The notes below the pieces were generated by a model that was not told the origin of the DNA, did no database searches, and was given only the letters and a program-made list of their open reading frames with translations. DNA of 64,000 nt, taken from assembly GCA_016937155.1 (NCBI GenBank), contig JAFGWM010000040.1, forward strand, positions 1 through 64,000, written 5' to 3'. Shown one piece after another: positions 36,087-44,450 of this stretch; position 1 is the first letter of the stretch; each line of letters begins with the position of its first letter. The position numbers and the translations under genes are program-made. This stretch comes from Deltaproteobacteria bacterium (lineage in GTDB: Bacteria; Myxococcota_A; Polyangia; HGW-17).

Positions 36087-36843
36087 TACCTTCCTTTTCA
36101 AGAATATTTTTCAGAGCTGTAAGTGAAATTGAATCTTCTGGGATCAGAAAAGCATTTTCACCACGACTGTCAAGAGAGGTAATATTTTTATCAGGAGGAA
36201 TGACTCCATAAATTGAAAGTCCTTTTTCTTTTATAATATTTTCCAGACCCGGTTCAAAACTTTCAACCCTGTTGAAAATAACTCCTGTTTTTAAAGGTTC
36301 CATTCCCGGTGAACTATCAATGGTTTCTTTCGCAAGAACAGTTGTTTTTGCTCCTCTCATGGAATTGTCAGTTAGAAGTATTGGATAATCCACGCTTTGA
36401 GTTACTTCTCTGTTAATCTGCTCAATACCGGCTTCTGCATCTATAATTACAACATCGTAATTGGATGAGATGGAATCAATTGTTTCTCTGAGGAGAGAAT
36501 TTATAGGACAGTAGCATCCAACAGTATCTGTGTGACCCATTACCAGTAGACTGTATTGGGCAGTTTCATAAAGAGCTTCCAAAAGCAGATAATCAATTAT
36601 TTCACTTAACCTGGCGGATTCATCTTTCCTTGAAATCTTAGCCTGCCTGATTATTTCTTCCCGTGCTTTTCCAATAGTTTTAAAATTTTCAACATTAAGT
36701 GCTGTGGCAAGGCCCATGGCCGGGTCAGCATCAATAAGGAGAAGTTTTTTCCCCTGATTTAGAAAAAGTTTTGCAGTCAGAGAGGACAGAATGGATTTTC
36801 CTGATCCTCCTTTTCCAAGAAAAGCTATGGTTTTGGGGTTCAT
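36079..36843 (-). CDS. CooC-like nickel-insertion ATPase
   Basis: A 254-residue MinD/SIMIBI-class ATPase. Seen: the deviant Walker A KGGSGKS (11-17) with its signature Lys, the DADP Walker A' segment (38-41), VIIDAEAG (Walker B region), and a C-x-C motif (Cys 110, Cys 112) in GCYCPIN. In CooC of CO dehydrogenase the equivalent Cys-x-Cys binds Ni or Zn at the dimer face and ATP drives Ni insertion. No CODH gene is in the window. It is the last gene of the six-gene operon and overlaps its neighbour by four bases, so it probably matures a metal site in that complex (inference). Confidence 0.85.
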   Translation of the reverse strand: MNPKTIAFLGKGGSGKSILSSLTAKLFLNQGKKLLLIDADPAMGLATALNVENFKTIGKAREEIIRQAKISRKDESARLSEIIDYLLLEALYETAQYSLLVMGHTDTVGCYCPINSLLRETIDSISSNYDVVIIDAEAGIEQINREVTQSVDYPILLTDNSMRGAKTTVLAKETIDSSPGMEPLKTGVIFNRVESFEPGLENIIKEKGLSIYGVIPPDKNITSLDSRGENAFLIPEDSISLTALKNILEKEGII

Positions 36844-37571
36844 TGGTTCCTCTTTCTGAAAGTAACGACTTTCCTTATTATGTCACAGGCAGTTTTTTCA
36901 TCACATACACTGCAATCCAGATCTGTGCAGGCAATGATTCCTTCAGATTCCCATTTTAATCTGGTGTTTTCTCCTGAAATAACCCCAGCTGCGGAAGCAA
37001 TACTTTGAAATGAGGAAATTAATTCATCATTACCGGCAGCGATAAAAATATCTATGTTTTTTATTTCAGGATAAATAGTCTGATATTCATTTCTAACAAC
37101 TTGAGCAAAATTGAACAGACTAAAATTTTTTCCCACTTTCCTGTGGACTCTGATCCATAATTTTCCTGGAAATATTTTAGTCATTATTCCCGGAATTTTA
37201 TTTATCATGTTCATTATTCTGAAAACTCCACCCTCAACAGCCCTATCTGAATCATTCATTTGAATTACAACCATGTACAGAAAGGATTGTTTTTCAGCAG
37301 TTTCATGTAAGAAATGATCACCATGAAGGTAGAGTTTATTGCTGACAATTTCAGAATCCCTTGTCCATAAACCCCTGGAAACGGACAGTTTTCCTGGCGG
37401 GCCAAGTTCAAGGACTGTATCTTCTGACAGAACTACGGATGAAAGAATTTTGTTTCCACTTGATACTTTGAGATCATCAAGAGCCTGAGAATCTCCCCAT
37501 GGATATTCTTCAAAAAATGAAATATGTTCTCTGATTTTATTAATCAGATAAGTATGATCCTGCTGAGTCAT
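36840..37571 (-). CDS. Acetyl-CoA-synthase-beta-like protein
   Basis: A 243-residue protein with no full match to a known enzyme. Its latter part follows the pattern of the CODH/ACS beta-subunit (CdhC/AcsB): LWIRVHRKVGKNFSLFNF, YPEIKNIDIFIA, and a Cys cluster C-x5-C-x2-C-x5-C (CTDLDCSVCDEKTAC, about 217-231), where ACS proteins have a comparable stretch. The A-cluster cysteines of full-length ACS further along are absent. It may therefore bind metal or a partner and not synthesise acetyl-CoA. It overlaps both neighbours by four bases. The similarity is by my own pattern reading and needs a profile search. Confidence 0.55.
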   Translation of the reverse strand: MTQQDHTYLINKIREHISFFEEYPWGDSQALDDLKVSSGNKILSSVVLSEDTVLELGPPGKLSVSRGLWTRDSEIVSNKLYLHGDHFLHETAEKQSFLYMVVIQMNDSDRAVEGGVFRIMNMINKIPGIMTKIFPGKLWIRVHRKVGKNFSLFNFAQVVRNEYQTIYPEIKNIDIFIAAGNDELISSFQSIASAAGVISGENTRLKWESEGIIACTDLDCSVCDEKTACDIIRKVVTFRKRNQ

Positions 37572-38353
37572 TTTTTCCTGTTTAATTTTTCTGCACCAAT
37601 CAGTGCTGCTCCAAATGCTCCTGCAAGGGATGGGTTTATTTTCAACGGGATTAATTCACAGTTGAGAATTTCCTTTAGTTTCAGGGTAAAAAATGGAATA
37701 TGTGCCAATCCACCTGTAACGGATACCGGTCCATGAGCATTAATTCTGGAATACATTGTTTTACTTTTTTCCACGATGGAAATAATAATACCTGCAAGTA
37801 TATCACTTGTGTTGTCTCCAAGATTTACTCTGCTGATAACTTCACTTTCAGCAAATACTGCACAACTGTTGGACATTTTATATGGTTTGACTGATTCGGA
37901 ACAGACATTGGATATTTCATCTATCGGTACTTCAAGGGCTGATGTTATCATATCCAGAAGTTTACCACTACCAGCAGCACATTTTTCATTTTCAGCTCTG
38001 TCAAGGATCATTCCATCCTTTGAAAGAGAGCATATATTCAGAAAAAGAGCCCCAGCGTCAATAACGGTGCGTGTTTCCGGATTTAAACGGTATGCTGTAT
38101 GAGCAATGCTGCTCTCTACATCAACAATAAAATCAGCGTTTTTTACAAGATTAGCTCCGAAACCACAGGCTGTTTTATTTCTGACCTGAAAGCCAAAAAT
38201 CCCGGCTTTATCCAGGGCCGCCTTATAGGATGATTTCATTACCTTACTGAAACTGCCAACAAGCTGTCTAATATCATAACCTGTGATTTCACCATCTTTT
38301 ACAATGCAAATTTTTACGTATTTAGTTCCTATATCAAAACCAGCTGTAATCAT
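37568..38353 (-). CDS. BadF-type activase with degraded ATPase motif
   Basis: A 261-residue ASKHA-fold protein of the BadF/BadG/BcrA/BcrD family. The Fe-S ligand cysteines are kept at 125 (NEKCAAGSG) and 164 (SNSCAVFAESEV), the positions that bridge a single [4Fe-4S] cluster in HgdC. The N-terminal phosphate loop is FDIGTKYVK. The second phosphate motif, DIGGQD in active members, reads D-A-G-A-L-F here (99-104), so ATP hydrolysis is doubtful. It is probably the partner of the intact activase encoded just upstream in the operon, forming a heterodimer as in benzoyl-CoA reductase (inference). Confidence 0.88.
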   Translation of the reverse strand: MITAGFDIGTKYVKICIVKDGEITGYDIRQLVGSFSKVMKSSYKAALDKAGIFGFQVRNKTACGFGANLVKNADFIVDVESSIAHTAYRLNPETRTVIDAGALFLNICSLSKDGMILDRAENEKCAAGSGKLLDMITSALEVPIDEISNVCSESVKPYKMSNSCAVFAESEVISRVNLGDNTSDILAGIIISIVEKSKTMYSRINAHGPVSVTGGLAHIPFFTLKLKEILNCELIPLKINPSLAGAFGAALIGAEKLNRKK

Positions 38354-39144
38354 TTATTTATTTTACCTGAATTGAATTTTTTCTGTGCAAAAAGAGCTGC
38401 CCCTATTGCTCCCATAAGCTGGGGATCATGGTTCAGAGGAGAAAACCGAATTTTAAGTTCATGTTCAATATCTCTTACAACTGCAAGATTTTTTGAAACA
38501 CCTCCACTTATACAAATATCACCAGGTAATTGAACTTTTCCTGCAAGGGCTGCAATTCGTTTCGCAATCGAAACAGTAATACCGTGAGCAATATTTTCTC
38601 TTTTCTTCCCCTGATAAAGGAGCTGCATAACATCCAGCTCCATAAATATACTGCACTTATTTGATATAGGAAGAGGATGTCTGGATTTTAAAGCAAATCT
38701 TCCCAGTTCCTCAAGATCAAGATCAAGTGTTGAACTAAGAATTTCAAGGCTCCTGCCAGTTCCTGCGGCACACTTATCGTTCATAACAAAATCATCAACC
38801 AGACCATGGGAATCGATATTTATAATTTTACAATCCTGACCACCAATATCAATAATTGTTCTTATGGAATTATTGCTGAAAAAGGTACCAAGACCATGAC
38901 ATGAAATTTCACTCATCTGACATTGCGAAAAAGAAATATCATTTCTTCCATAACCTGTTGTGCATGTACAAGCGAGATCTTCAATTCTAAGATTCTGCCT
39001 TTCTAAAACAGTATCCATTACCCATTGGGCGCTGAGGATGGATCTCGCCTTAACAGGTCCTATACAGGAAGTGGTGATTTTTCCATTTTCGAGTAGTACA
39101 CCCTTTGCTGTAAGGGAACCGATATCAATTCCTGCAAATATCAT
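38350..39144 (-). CDS. BadF-type ATP-dependent activase
   Basis: A 264-residue ASKHA ATPase of the 2-hydroxyacyl-CoA dehydratase activator family. Seen: GIDIGSLTAK (phosphate 1), TGYGRND, DIGGQD (99-104, phosphate 2), NDKCAAGTGR with Cys 125, SNKCSIF with Cys 164, and ISGGVSKN (adenosine loop). The two cysteines match the [4Fe-4S] ligands of HgdC. It should use ATP to drive an electron at very low potential into the Fe-S subunits encoded upstream. It overlaps both neighbours by four bases. Confidence 0.93.
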   Translation of the reverse strand: MIFAGIDIGSLTAKGVLLENGKITTSCIGPVKARSILSAQWVMDTVLERQNLRIEDLACTCTTGYGRNDISFSQCQMSEISCHGLGTFFSNNSIRTIIDIGGQDCKIINIDSHGLVDDFVMNDKCAAGTGRSLEILSSTLDLDLEELGRFALKSRHPLPISNKCSIFMELDVMQLLYQGKKRENIAHGITVSIAKRIAALAGKVQLPGDICISGGVSKNLAVVRDIEHELKIRFSPLNHDPQLMGAIGAALFAQKKFNSGKINK

Positions 39145-40274
39145 GTTAAATTTACAACCTTTTCATAGAATGCCTGAATTCTGGTTTTCAACTGTCCGGT
39201 ACCTCCTCCGTAAAGTTCTCTGGTGAGTGTAATCGATGGAATATTGTATCTGTCCATTTCCTGTGAACAAATATAGGATTCTCCTGACATCATGGAGCAG
39301 AATTCAAGTTTTTCGATGATTACTGCATCAGCACTGTAGCGGGAGATCATATCCCTGTAATAGTTAATTCTTCCACGATAATCATCCATCATTCTCGGGC
39401 AGGAAATATTATAGAGATATCTCTGAGCAATACTTTGAAAAATATCATCTGTAATTTCAACATTATTTTCAAAATACCGGCTTCCAAAACATATTGAATC
39501 GGCAACAACAACTGCATCTGAAGATTCCAGTAGTTCCAGATGGGAAATTTCTTCAACACAGCTTCCGGTAATGAAAATTCTCAGTGCCGGATTTTTCGAA
39601 AAAACTCTTCCATTTTGAATTTCTTCGATTATTTTTTCGAGAAAATCAATAGCTGTCTCCACTGGAAGAACGTTTACAGCAAGCATAATACTCAGAAATT
39701 CTGTTCCTGAAAGTGGAACAGTTTTTTCTACTCTTGTTTCAGATATCTTTTTAAGAAGCTGGCGTTTTCTATTGTATAAAATGGTGGACTCAGAGAGTTT
39801 TTCAGGAGTTATTTCAGTTTCCATTTTTTCTTCAAGGAAAGATTTTAATTTATGAAGTTCATGGAAATACTGATCAAAAGAGGCTGGAGATTTCGCATGA
39901 GGTACGAAGAGCATATAATTAAAACCTTTACCGGTTTCAGAATATCTCCAGTTATCATAAATTCTGCGATTGTGATCGCATCCATTCATGAAAACAACGC
40001 CATTAAGAAAATCAAAATCTCCACTCAACGCCTTATCCATAATCCGTCTGGCAAAAGAACAGTTATTTGAAGAAAAGTAGGTATCTCCCATGGATGTTCC
40101 CTTACTTTCCACAGCCCTGAGTCTGTAGGGAACTCCACCAGCGGCATGTATCAATTCCTCTGGAACATAAGAGCAGATATAACCGATGATTTTTTCATTA
40201 TTTGAAATTTTCTGTTTTAGATGATTATTCAGAGTCATCTGTGATATGTTTTTAATCTCACTTATAACACTCAT
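39141..40274 (-). CDS. 2-hydroxyacyl-CoA dehydratase-type Fe-S subunit (small)
   Basis: A 377-residue subunit of the HgdB/HgdA/BcrB/BcrC family. Seen: ICSYVPEELIHAAGGVPYRL, NNCSFARRIMD (Cys 72), FMNGCDHNRR (Cys 99), EFCSMMSGE (Cys 325) and the C-terminal GGGTGQLKTRIQAFYE. Three conserved Cys match the [4Fe-4S] ligands of the family. In size it resembles BcrC/BzdN. It starts on the last base of the upstream stop codon. The substrate is not readable. Confidence 0.92.
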   Translation of the reverse strand: MSVISEIKNISQMTLNNHLKQKISNNEKIIGYICSYVPEELIHAAGGVPYRLRAVESKGTSMGDTYFSSNNCSFARRIMDKALSGDFDFLNGVVFMNGCDHNRRIYDNWRYSETGKGFNYMLFVPHAKSPASFDQYFHELHKLKSFLEEKMETEITPEKLSESTILYNRKRQLLKKISETRVEKTVPLSGTEFLSIMLAVNVLPVETAIDFLEKIIEEIQNGRVFSKNPALRIFITGSCVEEISHLELLESSDAVVVADSICFGSRYFENNVEITDDIFQSIAQRYLYNISCPRMMDDYRGRINYYRDMISRYSADAVIIEKLEFCSMMSGESYICSQEMDRYNIPSITLTRELYGGGTGQLKTRIQAFYEKVVNLT

Positions 40275-41656
40275 TATGCAAGTCCAGTACTGGTGAAAAA
40301 GTTGCTTAGTTCCCTTTTTAGTTCATTTTCATTCATGACTCTTTTGTCGAAAATATCTGCTTCCATCATCAGATAGGGAATTGAATGACTCTTGCATACA
40401 TCCTTCACAATACGGTGAAGTGCCCTGTTATGTTTACAGCCCTGATGTCCGTTAAAAATAACGCAATCTGCACTGAACTGCTGTATCTGCCTTTCAAGAT
40501 CATTAACAGTTTCTTCAAACTTGCCATGAGCCTGTTTTATCATTCCAGTATAAAGTCTGTCTCTCGCAAGACCCATCATCATGGTTTCGTTATTTGTCAT
40601 ATCAATTTCGGGATAAATTGCATCCCCGATATAATCACTGACCACAACTCCTCCAAAATTAACTTCTATCCATTTGAAAAGTTCTGTGAAAACAATGGGC
40701 ATATCAGCTATTATTATTCTGAATTTTTCTATTTTCTTTCTGGATGCGGGATTTTTAATTCTTTTTCTGGCAATTTCATAATTCAACCTTGCATTTTCCA
40801 TGATATAGGGATCTCCACTGTTGGGTATCTTGGAAAGCCAGGCGTTTTGAATAGCATAGCCAAGTCCGGGTGATGGAATATTCTGATTCATATGAGTAAT
40901 TTCATTCAGGTAGAAATTATGTTTGTTGAGAATATCGATCATTTCCCGGAATTTTTTCCAGTCAAAATTTTTCTTAAGGGTTTCTTCTAGAAATTCAATG
41001 GCTTCAAAAAGATTTTTTGAGTACAGATTAACGTCTTCATCTTCCTTTGTATAAGAGGTGTTTATTGTGTAAGCAGGTGCACCACTGATATACTCAAGCA
41101 ACTGATTTGTTGTACGGCCGGCATCACAGGGGTGCGCTACGCTAATTATAGCTGTAGGTTCCGGTATCTGTTTGAGAAGATATGCACCCAGAGTAATTCT
41201 GTCCATAGCACAGATATCATCAGATACTCCAATTCGTTCCACTGCTTCCAGGCAGGCTACATGACCATCAGTTCCAACGATATTGGCTATAGCCATAAAA
41301 CTTTCAGGTACAAAAGCTGCGACATCAAATCCTTTGACTATCTCAATAGGAACAGGCCAATCCAGCCATACTACGTCGGTGCCTTCACGATGAGCTTTAA
41401 TTAGCCTGTTATAGTGCCTGTAGGTAGCCATAGCATCATAACGATAGGCATACAGTTCATCCGGAGTCCATGTTGATGATCCTACTTTCTGAAATCCGAA
41501 TCTGTTGGCTTTGTTCAGTGGTGTTTCTTCAGAAAATATTAGAGGTGATACCGCTTTTAATACCAGCCATGCAATTTTAGGCTGGGCCAGCATAACTTCA
41601 CCAAGTTTAGCAGCCATAGCAACTTTTTTAATAATTTCATAAGGTTTAAGTTCCAT
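40274..41656 (-). CDS. 2-hydroxyacyl-CoA dehydratase-type Fe-S subunit (large)
   Basis: A 460-residue HgdB-family subunit, first gene of the operon. The likely cluster ligands are Cys 149 (DDICAMDR), Cys 177 (AHPCDAGRTTNQ) and Cys 407 (GHQGCKHNRALH), and the C-terminus has the IPYLMMEADIFDKRV segment of the family. Length and position resemble BcrB/BzdO of ATP-dependent benzoyl-CoA reductase. A GGAGGA site lies before the ATG, at a long spacing of about 11 bases. With the 377-residue subunit it would form the catalytic dimer. No aromatic-degradation genes lie nearby, so the substrate is open. Confidence 0.92.
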   Translation of the reverse strand: MELKPYEIIKKVAMAAKLGEVMLAQPKIAWLVLKAVSPLIFSEETPLNKANRFGFQKVGSSTWTPDELYAYRYDAMATYRHYNRLIKAHREGTDVVWLDWPVPIEIVKGFDVAAFVPESFMAIANIVGTDGHVACLEAVERIGVSDDICAMDRITLGAYLLKQIPEPTAIISVAHPCDAGRTTNQLLEYISGAPAYTINTSYTKEDEDVNLYSKNLFEAIEFLEETLKKNFDWKKFREMIDILNKHNFYLNEITHMNQNIPSPGLGYAIQNAWLSKIPNSGDPYIMENARLNYEIARKRIKNPASRKKIEKFRIIIADMPIVFTELFKWIEVNFGGVVVSDYIGDAIYPEIDMTNNETMMMGLARDRLYTGMIKQAHGKFEETVNDLERQIQQFSADCVIFNGHQGCKHNRALHRIVKDVCKSHSIPYLMMEADIFDKRVMNENELKRELSNFFTSTGLA

Positions 41657-41825
41657 AAACCCAATATCCTCCGGACAAGAGCGGTAAAAATATGCAATGT
41701 ACTAAAAATTTGCTGTGGTTCAATAAAAAAACTGATCATTCGTGATTATTGTAAAGAAATGAAAGAAGACTGGAGGATAATATATACACTTAAAATCTTT
41801 TTCCCGGTGAATTTTAATAAAGATA

Positions 41826-42656
41826 TTAATAGTTAGTAATGAGGGCTTCAGTCATAAGATTCCTATTTTCGGCAGATCCCCCAACATGATAAAAATGATT
41901 CATTGTATGTATCGTGAAATTAGACCATAAAATATCAATAAATTCATTTTTTCGGTATTTGTTATGGTGCCAACTGGATACGATAAATCTGCCATTGAAA
42001 TTATTAAGAAGTTTAAACAGTTTTCTTTCTTTTTCATGTGTCCATCCGTTAAAGTAATCGGCATATCTGTCAACATATGGAGGATCACAGTAAATAAAAT
42101 CATCAGAGACTGCTTCAGTTATGATTTTTTCAAAGGGGAAACATAAAAATTCATGTGGAGAAGAAAATATAGTCTTCTGAATGCCTGCAACCTGGTTTGA
42201 TATTCTTGTTATATATGATCTGGAAAATCTTTCAGGTTTTCTGCAGAAAGGAACATTGTAATTTCCTTTTCGATTAAATCGAATCATTCCATTGAACCCT
42301 GCCCTGTTTAAAAATAAAAAATCAAGGGGATGTCCATACTTGTTGAAACGCTCCCTTACAGAGTAGTAGTGGCTTTCTCCAATGTCAGATAATAAATTTC
42401 CCTCTTTTTCCAGAAAATTTCTTGTAATATCCGGTGTTATTTCCCCGGATTTTACAGCATTATAGAAATTTATTAGATGTGGATTGATATCATTCATTAA
42501 TTTGGGATACGGCAGTGTGTTGAAACCGACAACTCCACTTCCCATAAATGGTTCAATCCATTTTCCGGTAAGTTTTTCCGGGACAAAGGATTTAATCCAG
42601 GGAACAAGTTTTGTTTTTATTCCCTGAGATTTGATTGGGGGAATCAGTATTTTCAT
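41826..42656 (-). CDS. Dam-like N6-adenine DNA methyltransferase
   Basis: A 276-residue D12-class methyltransferase using the ATG at 42656, which has AGGA upstream; the in-frame TTG at 42686 has no ribosome site. Seen: the SAM loop WIEPFMGSGVVGFN, LMNDINPHL (acidic strand-2 end), FLNRAGFNGMIRFNRKGNYNVPF (Dam-type insert), and the catalytic DPPY in YCDPPYVDRY. Dam relatives methylate GATC, but the target cannot be read from sequence. There is no adjacent restriction endonuclease, so it may be an orphan regulator or a phage-type gene. Confidence 0.9.
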   Translation of the reverse strand: MKILIPPIKSQGIKTKLVPWIKSFVPEKLTGKWIEPFMGSGVVGFNTLPYPKLMNDINPHLINFYNAVKSGEITPDITRNFLEKEGNLLSDIGESHYYSVRERFNKYGHPLDFLFLNRAGFNGMIRFNRKGNYNVPFCRKPERFSRSYITRISNQVAGIQKTIFSSPHEFLCFPFEKIITEAVSDDFIYCDPPYVDRYADYFNGWTHEKERKLFKLLNNFNGRFIVSSWHHNKYRKNEFIDILWSNFTIHTMNHFYHVGGSAENRNLMTEALITNY

Positions 42657-42691
42657 AAAGTTTGTATCCTGTGAAAAATATTTCAAGATAA

Positions 42692-42708
42692 TTTACTTTT
42701 ATAGTAAA
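42692..42708. promoter_or_regulatory. Operator-like inverted repeat
   Basis: TTTACT and AGTAAA, separated by five bases, lie between the divergent Dam-like and HAD genes, 36 bases upstream of the Dam-like start. It could bind a dimeric regulator or fold in RNA. Short and AT-rich, so chance is possible. Confidence 0.3.
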
Positions 42709-42784
42709 CATTCTGATTTAACAAGTAATTTTGATAAACATCATTATAAGTTTATTGATGCATAAATACAGAAATGATCTATAA

Positions 42785-43636
42785 ATGGATATGGGAAAAT
42801 ATCTTTTTGCTTTTGATATAGATGGAACACTTGAAACAGGGACTAGGGAAATTGATCCTGAGTTGATTAAAATTATTAAAACAATTCAGGACAATGGAAA
42901 TGCTGTGAGTCTTATAACAGGTAGACTTTGTTCCGGCTCTATTGATGTAGCCGGGAAACTGGACCTTGTATCAGGAAGTTTTATTTCAGGTGGAGATGGT
43001 GGAAGTTTTTACATATGGAATGGGAAAAACAATAAACCCGATGCTAAAAAATTTAATTTTCTGGAGAAGGATTCAATAGTTGATATTTTACAGGAATTTA
43101 ATCCCCCGGGAATAATCATGTATGAAAATACCATTGATCTTGTTGGAAATGTTAGTGGCTTAATAAAGCATCTGGCTCGTATTTCCACTCCTGACATTAC
43201 AACTGTTTCTTCCTGGAATGAAATTGATTTTTCACGATCGGTAACGGGACTGCGTTTTATTGTTCCCACAACTAAATATCGTGAATTTATTAATACAATG
43301 GAAAATTATTCTGGAAATTCAACTGAGTTTTTCAGAGGTGACGACTTTGATAATACACTGACTGGTATAAGTGTAAGGAAACAGGGTATTGATAAGGCAT
43401 CGGCTCTTGAATATATCTGTACTGAATTGAATATTGATATTGGAAATACAGTTTCATTTGGAGACTGGATTACAGATATCCCTCTTCTGAAAAGGGCAAA
43501 AACAGGTTTCTGTCCTGTGGATGCTCATGATAGAGTGAAAAATACTGCAGACAATGTTTCGTTAAAAAAAATTCAGGAAAATTGGGTTACGGATTGTCTT
43601 TCCGCCTTTATGAATAAGCCAGATGAACAGGAATAA
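42785..43636 (+). CDS. HAD-superfamily (Cof-type) phosphatase
   Basis: A 283-residue haloacid-dehalogenase-like hydrolase, class IIB. Seen: motif I FDIDGTLE (nucleophile Asp about 10), motif II ITGR, motif III Lys in GIDKASALEYI, and motif IV GDWITDIPLLKRA. A mid cap domain (about 80-195) marks the Cof type. Substrates of such enzymes are usually sugar phosphates or cofactors; none can be named here. A second in-frame ATG lies at 42791. It stands alone between two minus-strand genes, and its stop is one base from the convergent gene's stop. Confidence 0.85.
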   Translation: MDMGKYLFAFDIDGTLETGTREIDPELIKIIKTIQDNGNAVSLITGRLCSGSIDVAGKLDLVSGSFISGGDGGSFYIWNGKNNKPDAKKFNFLEKDSIVDILQEFNPPGIIMYENTIDLVGNVSGLIKHLARISTPDITTVSSWNEIDFSRSVTGLRFIVPTTKYREFINTMENYSGNSTEFFRGDDFDNTLTGISVRKQGIDKASALEYICTELNIDIGNTVSFGDWITDIPLLKRAKTGFCPVDAHDRVKNTADNVSLKKIQENWVTDCLSAFMNKPDEQE

Positions 43637-43637
43637 A

Positions 43638-44450
43638 TTAAATTCCACAGATATAAATCTGTGAGGGACTGTCTATTTCCAGATCACTTCCATCGAAATT
43701 TCCAAAATATCCGTCAAGTCTGAAACCATGTCTTTTGAGGATATACTGAATTTCCTGCGGATAGTAAAAACGATGGGCAAACCGAAGCATGTATGAAGGG
43801 CCTTCTCCTTCGGTTACACTCTGATGGTAGATGTAGACATAGGAAATCTGTGTTGCAGCATCATAGTAATGATTTGTGGTGTAATAGTACCAACAATTGT
43901 ACCATGGGTGTTTAAAACGGGTTCTTGCCCAGTGTCTGGCAGGATCTCTCAGAAGCCATCGGAAATCAGGATTAAGTATATCAAATATAAAAGTACTGTC
44001 CTTTTCCATATGAGATTTAACATTTTCAAGAAATGTATCCATGTCAGAGTATTCATACAGATGCATCATGGAATTGAAAGCACTGACAATTAACGGGTAT
44101 TTTTTTTCCACTCCGGTAAATCTCATGTCCCCCTCTTTTAGTTTCCAAAGTGAGGTTTTTTTCCTGCCAAGATGTCTGAGTTTTTTATCAGCCTTTTCAA
44201 GCATGTGAGAATTGAGATCTATACCCTGTACTTCGATTCCTGCTTTTACCCAGTTGTAAAGGAGTCGTCCACTTCCACAGCCAAACTCCAGAACAGGTCC
44301 ATTGATGGATTTTCCCATATTGAGATAGAATCGTTTATCTTTTACATAACGTCTGAATTCATGATCATAAATTTCAGGATTATCGTAGAATTCGGTTGTT
44401 CCGGTATTCAGATCAAACGGAACGGCTTCCATTTGCAGGAGTTGAGACAT
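43638..44450 (-). CDS. SAM-dependent methyltransferase (class I)
   Basis: A 270-residue methyltransferase. The ATG at 44450 is chosen for the AAGGAG site 5 bases upstream. Seen: motif I VLEFGCGSGRLLYN (about 57-70), the acidic IDLN, FNSMMHLYEY, and a long Tyr/Trp-rich insert (about 170-210; HPWYNCWYYYTTNHYYDA). The substrate is unknown. It overlaps the end of pcnB by 38 bases, so it is probably translated from the same message. Confidence 0.88.
   Translation of the reverse strand: MSQLLQMEAVPFDLNTGTTEFYDNPEIYDHEFRRYVKDKRFYLNMGKSINGPVLEFGCGSGRLLYNWVKAGIEVQGIDLNSHMLEKADKKLRHLGRKKTSLWKLKEGDMRFTGVEKKYPLIVSAFNSMMHLYEYSDMDTFLENVKSHMEKDSTFIFDILNPDFRWLLRDPARHWARTRFKHPWYNCWYYYTTNHYYDAATQISYVYIYHQSVTEGEGPSYMLRFAHRFYYPQEIQYILKRHGFRLDGYFGNFDGSDLEIDSPSQIYICGI

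Noticed and set aside
36079-41656. Firm assignment as benzoyl-CoA reductase
   Set aside because: The subunit plan fits, but no dienoyl-CoA hydratase, ring-cleavage or benzoate-CoA ligase gene is present, and subunit sequences cannot be matched by eye to the substrate class.
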